Positions 34,402 to 34,455 of a stretch of 34,455 bases of DNA are shown one piece after another. Source of the stretch: an uncultured Lachnospiraceae bacterium. GTDB lineage: Bacteria > Bacillota > Clostridia > Lachnospirales > Lachnospiraceae. Position 1 is the first letter of the stretch. Every line of letters starts with the position of its first letter. The position numbers and the translations under genes were made by a program. The notes beneath the pieces are model-generated. The model searched no databases. It was given only the letters and a program-made list of their open reading frames with translations, and was not told the DNA's origin. The stretch is from positions 1 to 34,455 of the forward strand of contig CAJUJR010000020.1 in assembly GCA_910586605.1 (NCBI GenBank), in the 5' to 3' direction.

Positions 34402-34427
34402 GTTACTATTCACAGCCAATTGTAGCC
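34402..34427 (+). repeat. Dispersed GTTACTATTCAC repeat copy, longest match to the copy at 28-53
   Basis: GTTACTATTCACAGCCAATT then GTAGCC. It matches the minus-strand copy in the esterase gene over 26 bp with one change. No gene is seen from 34197 to the window end. Confidence 0.65.
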
Positions 34428-34455
34428 AGATCTCAATAAAAAATCTCTTCCCCTT

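Overview
The window looks like a low-GC Clostridia chromosome, most likely a gut Lachnospiraceae. The signs are moderate AT-richness, A/G-rich Shine-Dalgarno sites, a TepA/ClpP-like protease, a Gx transporter, an HD-GYP protein, BspA-like surface proteins with PT-rich linkers, and DUF6273 and Rpn-family genes. The assignment is inferred from protein families only. No rRNA, tRNA or CRISPR was seen.

Layout. 1-8.1 kb (minus strand): a sialate O-acetylesterase that runs off the left edge and has ACG where its start codon should be; a tepA-like gene; a 185-bp MITE-like palindromic element; a Gx transporter; a membrane HD-GYP protein; and pnp. 8.3-9.4 kb (plus): an Rpn/PD-(D/E)XK gene behind a structured leader that itself encodes a 29-aa peptide overlapping the Rpn start. 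9.4-19.6 kb (minus): a reverse transcriptase with the SQ motif of diversity-generating retroelements (DGRs), overlapping a 1,811-aa secreted protein whose DUF6273/C-type-lectin-like domain carries a variable-repeat-like stretch followed by a DNA hairpin; then a second secreted protein with a duplicated C-terminal module. 19.7-26.9 kb (minus): an apparent operon of a secreted protein, an adenylation enzyme, a carrier protein, an MBOAT acyltransferase, an SGNH-like protein, another secreted protein and a transglutaminase-like protein. This resembles dltABCD with a dedicated set of exported proteins.

27.1-34.4 kb is an accessory region: an XRE regulator; a minus-strand sigma-like/DUF262/small-protein operon, divergent from an XRE-ImmA/IrrE pair across an intergenic region with repeated operator-like boxes; two small orphan genes; and a 952-aa protein with the hallmarks of cellular-type two-barrel RNA polymerases (DGFG, KG, KSQxK, RSP and DNDGD), i.e. 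the QDE-1/YonO superfamily. Copies of a palindromic repeat lie on both sides of this polymerase gene.

The two most unusual systems are the DGR-type RT/target pair, whose template repeat I could not find in the window, and the bacterial RDR-like polymerase cassette. Functions for both are inferred from motifs and context.
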